Shown: positions 16,647-27,712, numbered from the stretch's first letter. The stretch: DNA of 64,000 nucleotides from Methanoregula sp. SKADARSKE-2 (GCA_030919125.1 CP121470.1:496001-560000); one strand, 5' to 3'. Numbers and translations are program-made. The notes: generated by a model from the sequence alone, not told the origin.

Positions 16647-18274
16647 GATCCGGTACCCCGTCTCTCGATCCCTTCCCGTACCCGGGAAATGTACGTGTAA
16701 CCGAAGGGGGAGTTCTTTGCATCCCAGACCGGGGGGGGGATGTCCTTTCTTATATGCGCCCCCCGGGACTCCTGGCGGATCAACGCGCTCCTGCAGATGA
16801 GCGACGCCGTCAGGCACATGTTCCGGACAATGCAGCATTCGGCAAGGTTCCGCGGCCTCTCTGCACGGAGCTCGACCCCCGAGAGCCGGTCGATGGTTTT
16901 GAGTGTCTTTTCGAGAGTTGATGCAGTCCGGAAGATCCCGGCACCTTCCCACATCGCTTGCTGGAGCTCCTTTCTGACCAGGGCCGGGTTCACACTCCCG
17001 GAGAGGAACGCTTCGAGATGCCCCAGCGTGGAACTGACCTGAGTTCCATCGTGGCGTTTATCCCGCGTCCCGGATTTCCCTGCAAACTCTCCCGCCCGCT
17101 TGCCAAAGACCTGTGTCTCGGCAAGGGCGTTTCCCCCAAGCCGGTTCGCCCCGTGAACTCCCCCAGATACTTCTCCGCAGGCAAAGAGCCCCGGCAGGGT
17201 CGTCCGGCACTCTGGCGTGATCCTGAGGCCTCCCATGATGTGGTGGGCGGTCGGAGCGACTTCCATGGGGGTTGTCCTGATATCGACCCCGAATTTCAGG
17301 AACTGTTCGAGCATCACGGGCAGTCGTTCCTCGATCTGTTCCCGGGGGAGATGGGTGACATCCAGAAAGACCCCGCCATGCTCGGTATTCCGCCCCTCGA
17401 GGATCTCTGTTGCGATCGCTTGGGCGACGATATCCCGTGTCGAGAGTTCCATTCGTTCGGGATCGTATTTTTTCATGAATCGTTCGCCAAGGCTGTTGAG
17501 CAGCAGCCCCCCCTCCCCGCGGACTGCTTCGGTCACGAGCCTGCCCCGGGCATCGTACGGGTATACCGCCCCGGTCGGATGGAACTGGATCATCTCCATA
17601 TCGATGAGTTCCGCTCCCGCCCGGTACCCAAGCGCAAACCCGTCCCCGGTCCCGCTGGCTGAGTTGGTCGAGATGTCGTAGACTTTCGTCGTTCCTCCGG
17701 TTGCAAGGATCGTGCTGTCCGCTTTGAGCAGGATGAGGTTGCCTCTTTCATCGAGAGCCATCGCTCCGATCACGGAATCGTCGTCTTTTAAGAGTTCGAT
17801 GACGGTGAATTCCTGCATAACGTCTGCGTTCGTGGAGTCAAGGCGCTCCATGAGCGTCGTCATCATCTCGTGGCCCGTCCGGTCGCCCGCATAACATGTT
17901 CTCGGGAACTGCTGCCCCCCGAATGGGCGCTGCGCGACCACATCGTTCTCCGTGAAATCGAAGACCGCTCCCCAGCAGAGGAGGTCGTGCATGCGTTGGG
18001 GAGACTCGTTGACAAGGATCGTCACCAGCTCGGGATCGTTGAGGTACGCCCCACCTTTGAGCGTGTCCTCTTCGTGAATACCGCAGGAATCCTGTTCCCG
18101 GAGCACCGCATTATAGCCCCCCTCGGCCATCGGGGTACATCCCCCCTTGCCTGCGATGGTTTTCGAGACAAGCACGGTGTCGCCATAGCACGATGCCTCA
18201 ATGGCAGCCCTGACCCCGGCGCCCCCGCTCCCGATCACCAGCGTATGGCAATCCACTGTCTCATCTGCGAGCAT
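16643..18274 (-). CDS. tfrA: Thiol:fumarate reductase subunit A
   Basis: 543 residues, a flavoprotein of the succinate dehydrogenase/fumarate reductase family. The FAD loop IGSGGAGVRAA lies near residues 14-24. Conserved HPTGAVYP and later HGANRLGGNALAE segments are present. Fumarate is reduced here with electrons from TfrB. A run of nine C on the coding strand (16731-16739) near the 3' end encodes part of IPPPV, a possible slippage site, but the frame is intact. Its start region faces the aspartokinase gene across 68 bases containing both promoters. Confidence 0.96.
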   Translation of the reverse strand: MLADETVDCHTLVIGSGGAGVRAAIEASCYGDTVLVSKTIAGKGGCTPMAEGGYNAVLREQDSCGIHEEDTLKGGAYLNDPELVTILVNESPQRMHDLLCWGAVFDFTENDVVAQRPFGGQQFPRTCYAGDRTGHEMMTTLMERLDSTNADVMQEFTVIELLKDDDSVIGAMALDERGNLILLKADSTILATGGTTKVYDISTNSASGTGDGFALGYRAGAELIDMEMIQFHPTGAVYPYDARGRLVTEAVRGEGGLLLNSLGERFMKKYDPERMELSTRDIVAQAIATEILEGRNTEHGGVFLDVTHLPREQIEERLPVMLEQFLKFGVDIRTTPMEVAPTAHHIMGGLRITPECRTTLPGLFACGEVSGGVHGANRLGGNALAETQVFGKRAGEFAGKSGTRDKRHDGTQVSSTLGHLEAFLSGSVNPALVRKELQQAMWEGAGIFRTASTLEKTLKTIDRLSGVELRAERPRNLAECCIVRNMCLTASLICRSALIRQESRGAHIRKDIPPPVWDAKNSPFGYTYISRVREGIERRGTGS

Positions 18275-18342
18275 CTTATTATTTTGTGGATCGTATAGTT
18301 ACATAAATAGTGACAAATGGCATTGCCAGAGTGAGAACGACA

Positions 18343-19740
18343 ATGAGATTTTTGATGAAATTTGGCGGGACCTCGGTCGCCGATGCACAATGTATCCGGC
18401 GGGTCGTGGATATTCTCGAACAGCATCACCGGGCCGGGGACGAGATTGCAGTCGTGGTGTCCGCACAGCGCGGCGTGACCGACCTGCTTATCGAGATAGC
18501 ATCTTCGCTCCCGACTGCAAATGACGACAGCGCGATCATCTCGATGATCCAGAGCCTGTCCAAGCGCCACATGACCACCCTCGAAGGCGCTGCTCCCGAC
18601 TATATCGCCGAGACCGGGGCGATCATCGATGAACGGCTGAAGAGCCTCCAGAACATCCTCTTTGCTGTCTACAACCTGCGGGAACTCACTCCCCGCTCGA
18701 AGGACTACGTGATCTCGTTTGGCGAGCGCCTGCTCGCACCGATTCTTGGGGCAGCTCTCCGGCAGCGGGGAATTCCGTCAACAGTTCTCGATGGCTGCGA
18801 GGCAGGGATCATCACCACGCCCCAGCACGGGGAATCGACCGCGCTCCACGAGAGCGACGTGCGGATAAAGAGCCGGATCGGCCCTCTGATCGGGAAAGAG
18901 ATTCCGGTTATCATGGGTTTCATAGGGTGCACGAAGGATGGCATCCTGACCACCCTTGGGCGGAGCGGCTCGGACTACTCCGCATCGATCCTCGGGGCAG
19001 GCATCGATGCCGACGAGATCTGGATCTGGACAGATGTGGATGGGATCATGACCTGCGATCCCCGGGTTATCAGCGATGCACGCGTAATGCATTCCCTCTC
19101 TTACCTCGAAGTGATGGAGCTCTCATACTTCGGCGCGAAGGTCATGCACCCGCGATCCATTGAGCCCGCCATGCGCAAGAACATCCTCGTCCGGGTCAAA
19201 AATACCTTCAACCCCTCCCATCCCGGAACAGTTATCGTCCGGAATGGGCAGCGGGACCACCGGGTGGTCAAGGCCCTGACCTATATAGACAAGGTTGCGG
19301 CAATAAACATCAATGGCGCCCAGATGATCGGGAGGCCCGGGGTGGCAAAAGCGATCTTTACGATCCTTGCTGACCATGAAGTGAACGTGATGATGATCTC
19401 CCAGGGGTCGTCCGAAGCGAATATCTCGCTCATCGTAGACGAAGCCCACCTCAGTTCTGCTGTTGAGGCACTCGGGAATCTTATGAGGAGGGGCGTTGTC
19501 CGGGAGGTCTCCCACGACCACAAAGTTTGTGCGGTCGCCGTTGTGGGGGCGGGTATGGCAGGAGCCCCCGGAACCGGTGGGAGGATATTTACCGCTCTCG
19601 GCAAGGCGGGGGTCAATGTACTGATGATCTCGCAGGGTTCGTCCGAGGCAAACATCTCGTTTGTTGTGAGCCAAGACGACGGGCCCCGTGCGGTGCGCAT
19701 CCTGCACGATGAGTTCCGGCTCTCGGAGGAGTGCGAATGA
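18343..19740 (+). CDS. Aspartate kinase
   Basis: 465 residues. Phosphorylates aspartate at the entry to lysine, threonine and methionine synthesis. MKFGGTSVAD at the N-terminus is the amino-acid-kinase signature. Two ACT domains occupy about 325-465, each with a VNVMMISQGSSEANIS or VNVLMISQGSSEANIS stretch, indicating feedback control by an amino acid. I used the ATG at 18343; one 33 bases upstream gives a non-conserved extension. Its stop overlaps the purM ATG (ATGA). Confidence 0.95.
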   Translation: MRFLMKFGGTSVADAQCIRRVVDILEQHHRAGDEIAVVVSAQRGVTDLLIEIASSLPTANDDSAIISMIQSLSKRHMTTLEGAAPDYIAETGAIIDERLKSLQNILFAVYNLRELTPRSKDYVISFGERLLAPILGAALRQRGIPSTVLDGCEAGIITTPQHGESTALHESDVRIKSRIGPLIGKEIPVIMGFIGCTKDGILTTLGRSGSDYSASILGAGIDADEIWIWTDVDGIMTCDPRVISDARVMHSLSYLEVMELSYFGAKVMHPRSIEPAMRKNILVRVKNTFNPSHPGTVIVRNGQRDHRVVKALTYIDKVAAININGAQMIGRPGVAKAIFTILADHEVNVMMISQGSSEANISLIVDEAHLSSAVEALGNLMRRGVVREVSHDHKVCAVAVVGAGMAGAPGTGGRIFTALGKAGVNVLMISQGSSEANISFVVSQDDGPRAVRILHDEFRLSEECE

Positions 19741-20729
19741 GCAACAACGCGTACCGCGACGCTGGCGTGGATATCGACCTCGAAGCGACCGCGATCAAAT
19801 CCTTAATCAAAAACCTAACGTACCGCAGGACCGGTTCGGGGAAGATGATGGGATCGGTTGGACATTTCGCCGGCCTCATTGAATTCGGCGAGATGGCCCT
19901 TGCTCTGACGACCGATGGCGTTGGAACCAAGATGCTCGTCGCCGACAAGATGCAGGACTGGAGCACGGTCGGGATCGACTGCATCGCGATGAACGTCAAC
20001 GACTTATACGTCATGAATATCGAGCCGGTCGCGTTCGTCGACTACATTGCGACCGACAAGCTCTCGATAGAGAAGATGTCGCAGATCGGAATCGGCCTGA
20101 ACGAAGGCGCCCGGCAGGCGAATATCGATATCGTCGGAGGAGAGACTGCATCCCTCCGCGGGCTCGTGAACGGTCTCGACCTCGCCGGCACCTGCCTCGG
20201 GATGCAGAAGAAGGAGAAGATCATCTCCGGTGCAACGATCCGGCCCGGCGATATGATTCTCGGCGTCCCGTCAACCGGTCTTCACAGCAACGGCCTCTCG
20301 CTCGCCCGCTCGGTAGTCGAGAAGTACGCCGGCTACGATGAAAAGATGAAGAGCGGCCGGACCTTGGGGCAGGAACTCCTCACCCCCACCCGGATCTACC
20401 ATGAGAGCCTCAAAGTCGCAGCGTCCTGCACGGTCAACGGCATGTGCCATGTCACCGGAGGCGGCCTGCTGAACTTCAGACGGCTGAGCGGGTTCGGGTT
20501 CCGGTTCGATACGCCGATCACGCCCCCGGAGATCTTCACCTGGATCCAGGAGACCGGGGATATCTCGGTCGAAGAGATGTACCGGACCTTCAACATGGGC
20601 ATGGGCTATGCGTATGTCGTTCCCGAGGAGAGCGTTGACGGTATCCGGAAGTTGGTTCCCGGAGCAAAAGTTGTTGGCTCTGTGGTGGAGGAACCAGGGT
20701 CATTTCTGGGCGAACTGGAGATAACGTAA
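19737..20729 (+). CDS. purM: Phosphoribosylformylglycinamidine cyclo-ligase (AIR synthetase)
   Basis: 330 residues. Makes aminoimidazole ribonucleotide in purine synthesis with ATP. The N-terminal YRDAGVDIDL, ALTTDGVGTKML and MNVNDLYVMN segments and the later VTGGGLLNF are characteristic. The ATG at 19737 overlaps the aspartokinase stop, so the two unrelated pathway genes are translationally coupled. An earlier in-frame ATG at 19731 adds only two residues. Family full length. Confidence 0.96.
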   Translation: MSNNAYRDAGVDIDLEATAIKSLIKNLTYRRTGSGKMMGSVGHFAGLIEFGEMALALTTDGVGTKMLVADKMQDWSTVGIDCIAMNVNDLYVMNIEPVAFVDYIATDKLSIEKMSQIGIGLNEGARQANIDIVGGETASLRGLVNGLDLAGTCLGMQKKEKIISGATIRPGDMILGVPSTGLHSNGLSLARSVVEKYAGYDEKMKSGRTLGQELLTPTRIYHESLKVAASCTVNGMCHVTGGGLLNFRRLSGFGFRFDTPITPPEIFTWIQETGDISVEEMYRTFNMGMGYAYVVPEESVDGIRKLVPGAKVVGSVVEEPGSFLGELEIT

Positions 20730-20962
20730 ACCTTCTCTCAAACACCATAATCCACATTTTTTATAAAAAAGTCTACGATTTTGAAGGTACCTGTTTACGG
20801 TCCCCCCTGTCAGGGGAGAACGATCATGATCTCCGGGAACTCAGGCAGTCCCCGGATTTTGCGACTCTAACGTCCACCTCCCCGGATCGACGCGGCCGGT
20901 ACCCGCGAGCGTTGACACAACCGAAGAGTACCTGAGGAGAAGAATGGAAAAATTCCGGACTT

Positions 20963-21484
20963 TCACTCTTCCGGTGTGTATCCGCACTTCTCTGCCTTAT
21001 CCGAAACTATCGCACTGTTCCCGGAGGGATCTTCAAGAATCAATGTTACCGGAAACGTCCCACACTTGATCCGGGCGAGATCAGCGAGGAGCTTCGTGGC
21101 GTTTTCCTTCTCCTCGTCAGTTCCCCCCTGGAGAGCACCCATGACCACCTGCTCGATCCGGTCAAGGACGCCCTCAACGTTTGAGACGAATCCCTGGCAC
21201 TGCGGGCCGGGACTGATATGGACCCCGAGCTCCAAAATCTCGATGCTTGCGCTCATGCTCCGGATGATACGGATGCTCATGTCGTCGGTGGTGGTGATAG
21301 CAACCGTATAGCGGGTCGGCGCGCCGTGCTTCAGCATCTGGGTATCAACGAACTTGTACCCGCATTGGGGGCAGATCGCAGAAATAATGAGAATATCAGA
21401 AAAATAAGGGATATTTTCTGTTCTGTAACAATATTCAATTTCTGTATTGCAGCTCGGACACGGGCCTGAAACGATCGTCTCCAA
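20963..21484 (-). CDS. ZPR1-type zinc finger domain protein
   Basis: 173 residues. A zinc finger with C9-x2-C12 and C38-x2-C41 in the ZPR1 pattern (GPCPSC...ICPQCGYK). A beta-rich ZPR1 companion domain follows (about 55-165). Eukaryotic ZPR1 binds eEF1A; the archaeal single-domain form is widespread, and a role with elongation factor is a plausible inference. It lies 2 bases downstream of sepF on the same strand, so the two are probably co-transcribed. Confidence 0.9.
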   Translation of the reverse strand: METIVSGPCPSCNTEIEYCYRTENIPYFSDILIISAICPQCGYKFVDTQMLKHGAPTRYTVAITTTDDMSIRIIRSMSASIEILELGVHISPGPQCQGFVSNVEGVLDRIEQVVMGALQGGTDEEKENATKLLADLARIKCGTFPVTLILEDPSGNSAIVSDKAEKCGYTPEE

Positions 21485-21486
21485 AT

Positions 21487-21855
21487 CTATGCCCCGCCGA
21501 TCCGGTCGCGCGAGATCTTCACGGACATGGGAGTAAGGACGACGTAGCGCTGATCCCCAAGCCCAATGATATCCCCGTTGACATCCTTTGCGACCTCCTT
21601 GAGATCCTTGAGTACCCGCTCGTAGGAGATCTTGTCCATCTTGAGCCGGGAGATATCGACGATAACAATGTTGCCGGAGTAGACTTCGTCCTTGACCCGG
21701 GGGGTGTCCTTGAGATCGGTTATCGTTGCGATCTTGACGAGCAGGGCGGGAGAACCAGCGCTGTGCTCTTCATAAGAGGCGAGGTCGAGTTCCATGTAAT
21801 CTCCGTCCGAGCTTGCGGAACTCTTTCCAAGAAGGGTGTCTATGATCTTAACCAT
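21487..21855 (-). CDS. sepF: SepF-like cell division protein
   Basis: 122 residues. Archaeal SepF proteins anchor FtsZ to the membrane. The first dozen residues (MVKIIDTLLGK) form a short amphipathic helix suitable as a membrane-targeting sequence. The core has the SepF fold: NIVIVDISRLKMDKISYERVLKDL and later DQRYVVLTP. A TATA-like AATTAAATAA on the minus strand about 25 bases upstream fits the promoter. It leads the sepF-ZPR1 pair. FtsZ is not in the window. Confidence 0.9.
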   Translation of the reverse strand: MVKIIDTLLGKSSASSDGDYMELDLASYEEHSAGSPALLVKIATITDLKDTPRVKDEVYSGNIVIVDISRLKMDKISYERVLKDLKEVAKDVNGDIIGLGDQRYVVLTPMSVKISRDRIGGA

Positions 21856-21978
21856 AAAAAAACTGTATGATGAAAGTTATTTAATTGTATCTATTTGGCG
21901 GGCCTCTCTCCGCGATTTTGGGGCAGAAATCGGGCAAAACCGTCTGCTTCCCGCATCTGCCTTACCCGGAAAATCCGG

Positions 21979-22476
21979 TCAGATCTCAAGGTTCCAGATC
22001 TCGTCACCGACGTGATGGAAATTCTTGCACATCTTTCCCGAGCTGCTCGCAAGAATTGCCGGTCCGTCGTGGAGCGCGATGCCTATCGCCAGCGGTTTCC
22101 CATGGCGCTCCTCCACGATCTGGACCGGGGAACCGGCCAACACATCCGGGGTTACTGCAACAATGCCCGGCCTCATGACATCAGCACCATTGACCACGTA
22201 CGGGATTGCACCGGCATCAACGGTCACCCTTCGTTCCGGGAAGGGGAGCTGCACGGCCCCCCTCATGGTCGGGAAGACCCAGGTTCCGGCATCCATCAGG
22301 ACCAGCTTTTTGTTGACAAGGAAGAGCGAGACCTCGGCATTTGTTTCTATGACCTCAATCATGTCTGCGGTGAAGAGTTTTGCGGACTCACCGATCTCCT
22401 GGGAGAGCCTTGCGATAAGGTCCTGCGCCTGGCTCTTCCGGATCGAATGACGTTTTTTGACGGTTATTTTTTTCAT
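21979..22476 (-). CDS. PUA-domain RNA-binding protein
   Basis: 165 residues. The C-terminal half (about 75-155) is a PUA domain: VDAGAIPYVVNGADVMRPGI is the typical core, as in MCT-1/Tma20-like and archaeal relatives. The N-terminal part, with a basic start MKKITVKKRHS, matches the pre-PUA region. The ATG at 22476, preceded by AGGAAG, is better than the one 27 bases upstream. Eukaryotic homologues act in translation re-initiation and ribosome recycling; that role here is inferred. Divergent from the LSm gene. Confidence 0.88.
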   Translation of the reverse strand: MKKITVKKRHSIRKSQAQDLIARLSQEIGESAKLFTADMIEVIETNAEVSLFLVNKKLVLMDAGTWVFPTMRGAVQLPFPERRVTVDAGAIPYVVNGADVMRPGIVAVTPDVLAGSPVQIVEERHGKPLAIGIALHDGPAILASSSGKMCKNFHHVGDEIWNLEI

Positions 22477-22657
22477 GCTTCCTGCACACTTATCTCCATC
22501 CAAAGGAAATATGTGTTCCCGAGATCTGCATGTACGGGTGTGCCATGGTGATCACCTTTCGCAATTTCTGTCACTTTATCTGTGCAGGATCGATTGAGCC
22601 TTGGGAAAGGTTATTGGAAGATGGCGATCTACGGTATGTTTAAGTGATCCGCTCGCA

Positions 22658-22667
22658 CACATATATT
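22658..22667 (+). promoter_or_regulatory. TATA box for the LSm-L37e-purF unit
   Basis: CACATATATT lies about 35-40 bases before the LSm ATG, the right position for a short leader. It serves three genes with small gaps. Confidence 0.5.
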
Positions 22668-22699
22668 ACTCCAGAGCGATGGTATAACAGGGTATTATT

Positions 22700-22930
22700 A
22701 TGACCAAGCGGCCGTTGGATATTTTGGATCTGGTGCTGAACCGTCAGCCCGTTATTGTGTCTCTCAAAGGCGGGAGAGAGATCAGGGGAATTCTCCAGGG
22801 ATATGACGTACACATGAACCTCGTGCTTGACAAGGCAGAGGACGTGGAGAACGGCAAGGTCCAGAAGGTCGGGACGCTCATCGTCCGTGGCGACAACGTG
22901 ATCTATATATCACCCTCATTGGAACAATAA
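22700..22930 (+). CDS. Sm-like (LSm) RNA-binding protein
   Basis: 76 residues covering one Sm fold. The Sm1 motif includes [20 protein letters not shown] and [10 protein letters not shown]; the Sm2 motif is [15 protein letters not shown]. Archaeal LSm proteins form heptameric rings that bind U-rich RNA. It starts a compact LSm-L37e-purF unit; pairing of LSm with L37e is a widespread archaeal arrangement. Very secure. Confidence 0.96.
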   Translation: MTKRPLDILDLVLNRQPVIVSLKGGREIRGILQGYDVHMNLVLDKAEDVENGKVQKVGTLIVRGDNVIYISPSLEQ

Positions 22931-22941
22931 GGTGAAGTAAC

Positions 22942-23124
22942 ATGTCAAAAGGCACTCCATCCATGGGTAAGAGGAACAAGTTCACCCACATCGCCTGCCG
23001 GCGCTGCGGGAAGATCTCGTTCCACGCCCAGAAGAAAGTTTGCTCTGCCTGTGGATTTGGCAAGAGCACGAAGATCTCCGATTACAAGTGGCACAGCAAG
23101 CGGCCGAAAGTCCCGACCCATTAA
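22942..23124 (+). CDS. rpl37e: 50S ribosomal protein L37e
   Basis: 60 residues, the expected length. One zinc finger: C19-x2-C22 and C34-x2-C37 ([15 protein letters not shown]). Basic tail [17 protein letters not shown] upstream serves as ribosome binding site. It lies 11 bases after the LSm gene and 9 bases before purF. Confidence 0.97.
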   Translation: MSKGTPSMGKRNKFTHIACRRCGKISFHAQKKVCSACGFGKSTKISDYKWHSKRPKVPTH

Positions 23125-23133
23125 GAGTCTATC

Positions 23134-24573
<1,440 letters not shown>

Positions 24574-25110
24574 GGTTCAATTTTTGCGGGAAAAACCTTA
24601 AGATTTTTATAGTAATGCAGAAAAATTTTTGCACACCCAGATGTTCTTACCCCCCCTCTTACCGGTAAAATCCCGGTGACGCGATAAGAGTTCCCCTGAA
24701 AATTTTTTGGACGTACTCGTTCAATGCGAACCCGTCGGTCGCCGCATCGGTGGGATCCCCACACTTACAAATAGTCCAGCCGGATTTATGAAGGGCAGAA
24801 GAAAGATACGGTCGTTTAGGTGAACGCGAGCGTGTGATCTCCGGCTCGTAGGCAAGGGAGACTCAATGACCGCAGACACCGGCTGGGGTATCAGTGTTGT
24901 TCTCGAGGAATTCGTCGGCGCGCGGTGTCATCGGCTTTAGGGAGGGTGTTTTTCCGGGAATGACTGCCATAACGATCTGGAGAAACGGGCAATCGGAGCT
25001 GTCTACGGGGACCGTTTGGCCCCTCTGAAAGGGGTTGGAAACCTCATTGCAGAGTTGTTGCCAAAACCCGGGAGAGAGGTCACACTCGCGGGAGAAGAGA
25101 TCCAAGAAGT
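24574..25110. other. Intergenic region between purF and initiator tRNA
   Basis: About 540 bases. The first 100 bases are AT-rich with T runs that may end the purF transcript. A minus-strand frame of 80 codons (24863-25105) sits immediately downstream of the tRNA, but it has no recognisable motif or ribosome binding site, so I do not call it. No other structure is evident. Confidence 0.4.
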
Positions 25111-25184
25111 AGCGAGGGATGGATTTGAACCATCGATCTACGGGTTATGAGCCCGTCGGGATATCCTGACTACCCTACCTCGCT
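25111..25184 (-). tRNA. Initiator tRNA-Met (CAU)
   Basis: On the minus strand a 74-base cloverleaf folds with acceptor AGCGAGG/CCTCGCT, anticodon loop CTCATAA and T-arm GATGG-TTCAAAT-CCATC. The first pair is A-U, and three G-C pairs (GGG/CCC) end the anticodon stem. These are the marks of archaeal initiator tRNA rather than elongator Met or Ile. No CCA is encoded. A possible TATA element (ACTATATCT) lies 35-45 bases upstream. Confidence 0.93.
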
Positions 25185-25290
25185 TCACGGTCAGGTTATT
25201 AGTATAGGCGAGTGACGCAGATATAGTTAACCCCTTCTTTCGGGTGGGAACCGTGATCATCTTTAATTACTTTTTTCTCATTTGAGGAAT

Positions 25291-25692
25291 ATGGATGATG
25301 AGTTGACCCGGATACGGGAGAAACGGATGCAGGAGATGAGAGAGAAGATGAGAGAACCGCCAAAAGCCGTCGTGACCCATGTCGACGAAACGCATTTTCA
25401 GGAATTTATTAAGACCAACCAGTATGCGGTGGTGGATTTCTGGGCGGAGTGGTGCGGACCGTGCCGGAGAATCAGCCCAATCATGGAAGAACTCTCGATG
25501 GAATTTTCCGGAAAGGTTGCGTTTGGGAAGGTCAACACGGATGACAACCGGAATCTTGCCATGCAGTTCAATATCTCGGCTATCCCGGCGGTCCTGCTCT
25601 TCTCAAACGGGCAGCTCATCGAAAGAATTATTGGTGCATACCCAAAAGATGCGTTCCGGGAGAAGATCCGCCGGAAATTCACTATCAGATGA
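25291..25692 (+). CDS. Thioredoxin with an N-terminal charged helix
   Basis: 133 residues. The thioredoxin fold (about 30-133) carries WCGPCR with C55 and C58, and the cis-Pro region ISAIPAVLLFSNG. The first 25 residues are a highly charged helix rich in Arg, Glu and Met (MDDELTRIREKRMQEMREK) that could form a coiled coil. The ATG at 25291 follows GAGGA; a TTG nine bases upstream is less likely. It faces the tRNA gene across a shared promoter region. The partner reductase may be the Grx-TrxR fusion or an F420- or ferredoxin-dependent one elsewhere. Confidence 0.93.
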   Translation: MDDELTRIREKRMQEMREKMREPPKAVVTHVDETHFQEFIKTNQYAVVDFWAEWCGPCRRISPIMEELSMEFSGKVAFGKVNTDDNRNLAMQFNISAIPAVLLFSNGQLIERIIGAYPKDAFREKIRRKFTIR

Positions 25693-25697
25693 GAAGA

Positions 25698-25721
25698 GCC
25701 GGAGATCCGGCGATTTTTTTT
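25698..25721 (+). terminator. Hairpin and T8 terminator after thioredoxin
   Basis: GCCGGA-GA-TCCGGC forms a compact palindrome just after the stop codon and is followed by eight T. It lies between convergent genes and could also serve the minus-strand neighbour. Confidence 0.6.
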
Positions 25722-26055
25722 ATTGTGGCGTGCGTTCTTTTGCATTGAGTTTTGCCGCCATGATAAAATCGTTCTGGGTTAGTCCCCCGGCGGGATAGGT
25801 ATAATACGAGATGGTAATAAATTTCGATTCTTTCATGGAGAAGTCCGGAATGTGTCCTTCCTGCATCGAGAGGTTCATTACTTCGTTAAAAAAATCGATG
25901 CACGTTCCTGCATCGGGCAGTTCGTAGTTCCGGTTCAGATGCCCTTCCCCGAGCGACCAGCCGGGTACCTCGCCAAGGAGTTCGATCGTCTCCTTTCGGG
26001 TAAGGGGCGGGGATCCTGCCCGGTAGGTTGTGCATTTTTTTTCTGCGAGATCCAT
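25720..26055 (-). CDS. Pterin-4a-carbinolamine dehydratase-like protein
   Basis: 111 residues. The C-terminal AGGLTQNDFIMAAKLN segment and EVPGWSLGEGHLNRNYEL match the PCD/DCoH fold. In typical enzymes a His-His-Pro and a Thr-His before the GGLT carry catalysis. Here the first reads H-I-P and the second reads YTYPAGGLT, so two of the usual histidines are replaced. Either the activity is altered or the protein has another role, such as in molybdopterin or regulatory function as proposed for some homologues. It follows the symporter on the same strand at about 90 bases. Confidence 0.82.
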   Translation of the reverse strand: MDLAEKKCTTYRAGSPPLTRKETIELLGEVPGWSLGEGHLNRNYELPDAGTCIDFFNEVMNLSMQEGHIPDFSMKESKFITISYYTYPAGGLTQNDFIMAAKLNAKERTPQ

Positions 26056-26143
26056 GGTTATTTTTCCGTTTTGTTAGGAAAAAAAGTTTCTTACCGGCCA
26101 ATGCCCAAGTGTTCCATCGGACCGGGCCGGAGGAAAAGATTGT

Positions 26144-27712
26144 TTATGCTGCCGGGACCGGAGCAGTTTGTCTCTTCGCTACCCGGACCTGCATCACAAT
26201 CATCACGATGAAGGAGATCGGGAGGGCGATCACGATCGGGTCCATGACCGACCACGGGAGTCCCAGCAGCGAGGTCTTGCCGAAAATTGCCTGGCAAAGG
26301 CCGAGAGGTTTTGCTTCGGCCGCATGGACGAACGCAGTCCAGAGGAACCAGGCCGCGGCACCGGATACCATGCTGCAGAGGGCGGCCTTCGTTGAGGGTA
26401 CTTTTGCATACACCCCGACAGCAAATGCCGGGAGGAACGCCGCCGCACAGAGCCCCATGAACATGGCGGTTGCACGTGCTATGATACTGATGGGGAGGGC
26501 GAAGGCGAGGAGTGTGGAGACGATCATCATGAGGATGATGCCGTACTGGTGGTGACGGTGGGTGAGCGAGCGTTCTCTTCCTCGGCCCCAGAGATCGCAG
26601 GTGAGTGCTGTGCCCATCACATGGTAGAGGGCGCTCAGGGTCGACATCGCCGCAGCGAGCAGGGTGAGCAGAAAGATGACGATGAAGATATCCGGCATTG
26701 TCTGGTTGATGAAGAGCGGCATGATAGCATCGACATTCCCGCCCGCTGCATCGATCGCGATCTTTCCCGTGGCCTGCGTGAAGTAGACATTTGTCAGAGC
26801 GCCGACAGTGAAAGCGACACCGGTCATCATCAGGATGAAGAGGCCGCCAACAAGGATTGCACGGTTCAGCGACGTGTTGTCTTTTGCCGTCATGAAGCGC
26901 ACGACCAGCTGCGGCTGGGCAAGGACCCCGATCCCGACACCGAGCACGATCGTTGTCACGAGGGTGAACCAGATTGGTGAGCCGAGAGATGGCATCGTCG
27001 TCCACCCGGTCATTCCCTGGTCAGCGAGCGCCTTCGGAACAAGGTGGGCCATGTTTGTCAGGGCCGTGTTGCCCGCGGTGATCCCGCCGACCGCGATGTA
27101 CGTCAGCACCAGGAGGACCGTCATGCCGATGAACATGATCGTTCCCTGGAAGGCATCCGTGTACATGACCGCGATGAGCCCTCCGAAGACGACGTAAATT
27201 GCCGTGATCGCGGCAAAGAGGATGAGCGATCCCGAGTACGAGATGTTGAGCGTCGGCTCGATGAACCGTGCCCCACCGATCAGGATTGCTGCGGTATAGA
27301 GCGGCATTGAGATGACGATGATGAACCCGCTGATGTACTGGAGGAGGGGCGATCTGTAGATCTTGCCCATCAAGTCCGGGAAGGTAACCGCAGAGAGCCG
27401 CTGGCCGATCTCCCGGGTCTTCTTGCCGAAGAGGACAAAGGCGAGCAGGATACCGATGCCGATGTTCAGCACCGTCAGCCAGATCAGCCCCATACCAAGG
27501 TTTGCCGCCTGCCCACCGAAACCGATGATCGCTGAGGTGGAGATGAACGTTGCACCATATGAGAGGGCGATGATGACCGGATGACTACACCGGCCGGCCA
27601 CGAGATAGTCCTCGGAACTCCTCGTCTTTTTATAACCAAGGTACCCGATAACGAGGGTTGCGGCAAGGTAGACGAGGACGAGGGCGGTCATCGTGAGCGG
27701 ATTAACTGCCAT
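26144..27712 (-). CDS. Sodium:solute symporter family protein
   Basis: 522 residues with about 13 hydrophobic segments, the size and profile of the SSF family (PutP, PanF, acetate permease). The N-terminal [19 protein letters not shown] and [19 protein letters not shown] segments are the family's first helices and loop, and they contribute to Na+ binding. Residues [14 protein letters not shown] match the conserved helix 8 to 9 region. Substrate cannot be read from the sequence; no metabolic gene next to it gives a clue. Its 5' end abuts the truncated restriction gene on the other strand. Confidence 0.9.
   Translation of the reverse strand: MAVNPLTMTALVLVYLAATLVIGYLGYKKTRSSEDYLVAGRCSHPVIIALSYGATFISTSAIIGFGGQAANLGMGLIWLTVLNIGIGILLAFVLFGKKTREIGQRLSAVTFPDLMGKIYRSPLLQYISGFIIVISMPLYTAAILIGGARFIEPTLNISYSGSLILFAAITAIYVVFGGLIAVMYTDAFQGTIMFIGMTVLLVLTYIAVGGITAGNTALTNMAHLVPKALADQGMTGWTTMPSLGSPIWFTLVTTIVLGVGIGVLAQPQLVVRFMTAKDNTSLNRAILVGGLFILMMTGVAFTVGALTNVYFTQATGKIAIDAAGGNVDAIMPLFINQTMPDIFIVIFLLTLLAAAMSTLSALYHVMGTALTCDLWGRGRERSLTHRHHQYGIILMMIVSTLLAFALPISIIARATAMFMGLCAAAFLPAFAVGVYAKVPSTKAALCSMVSGAAAWFLWTAFVHAAEAKPLGLCQAIFGKTSLLGLPWSVMDPIVIALPISFIVMIVMQVRVAKRQTAPVPAA

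Noticed and set aside
20803-20825. CCCC-TGTCA-GGGG as a terminator after purM
   Set aside because: Four-base stem with no T run; too weak to call.
24863-25105. 80-codon minus-strand frame next to the initiator tRNA
   Set aside because: No recognisable motif, no ribosome binding site and no neighbour in an operon; it may be chance.
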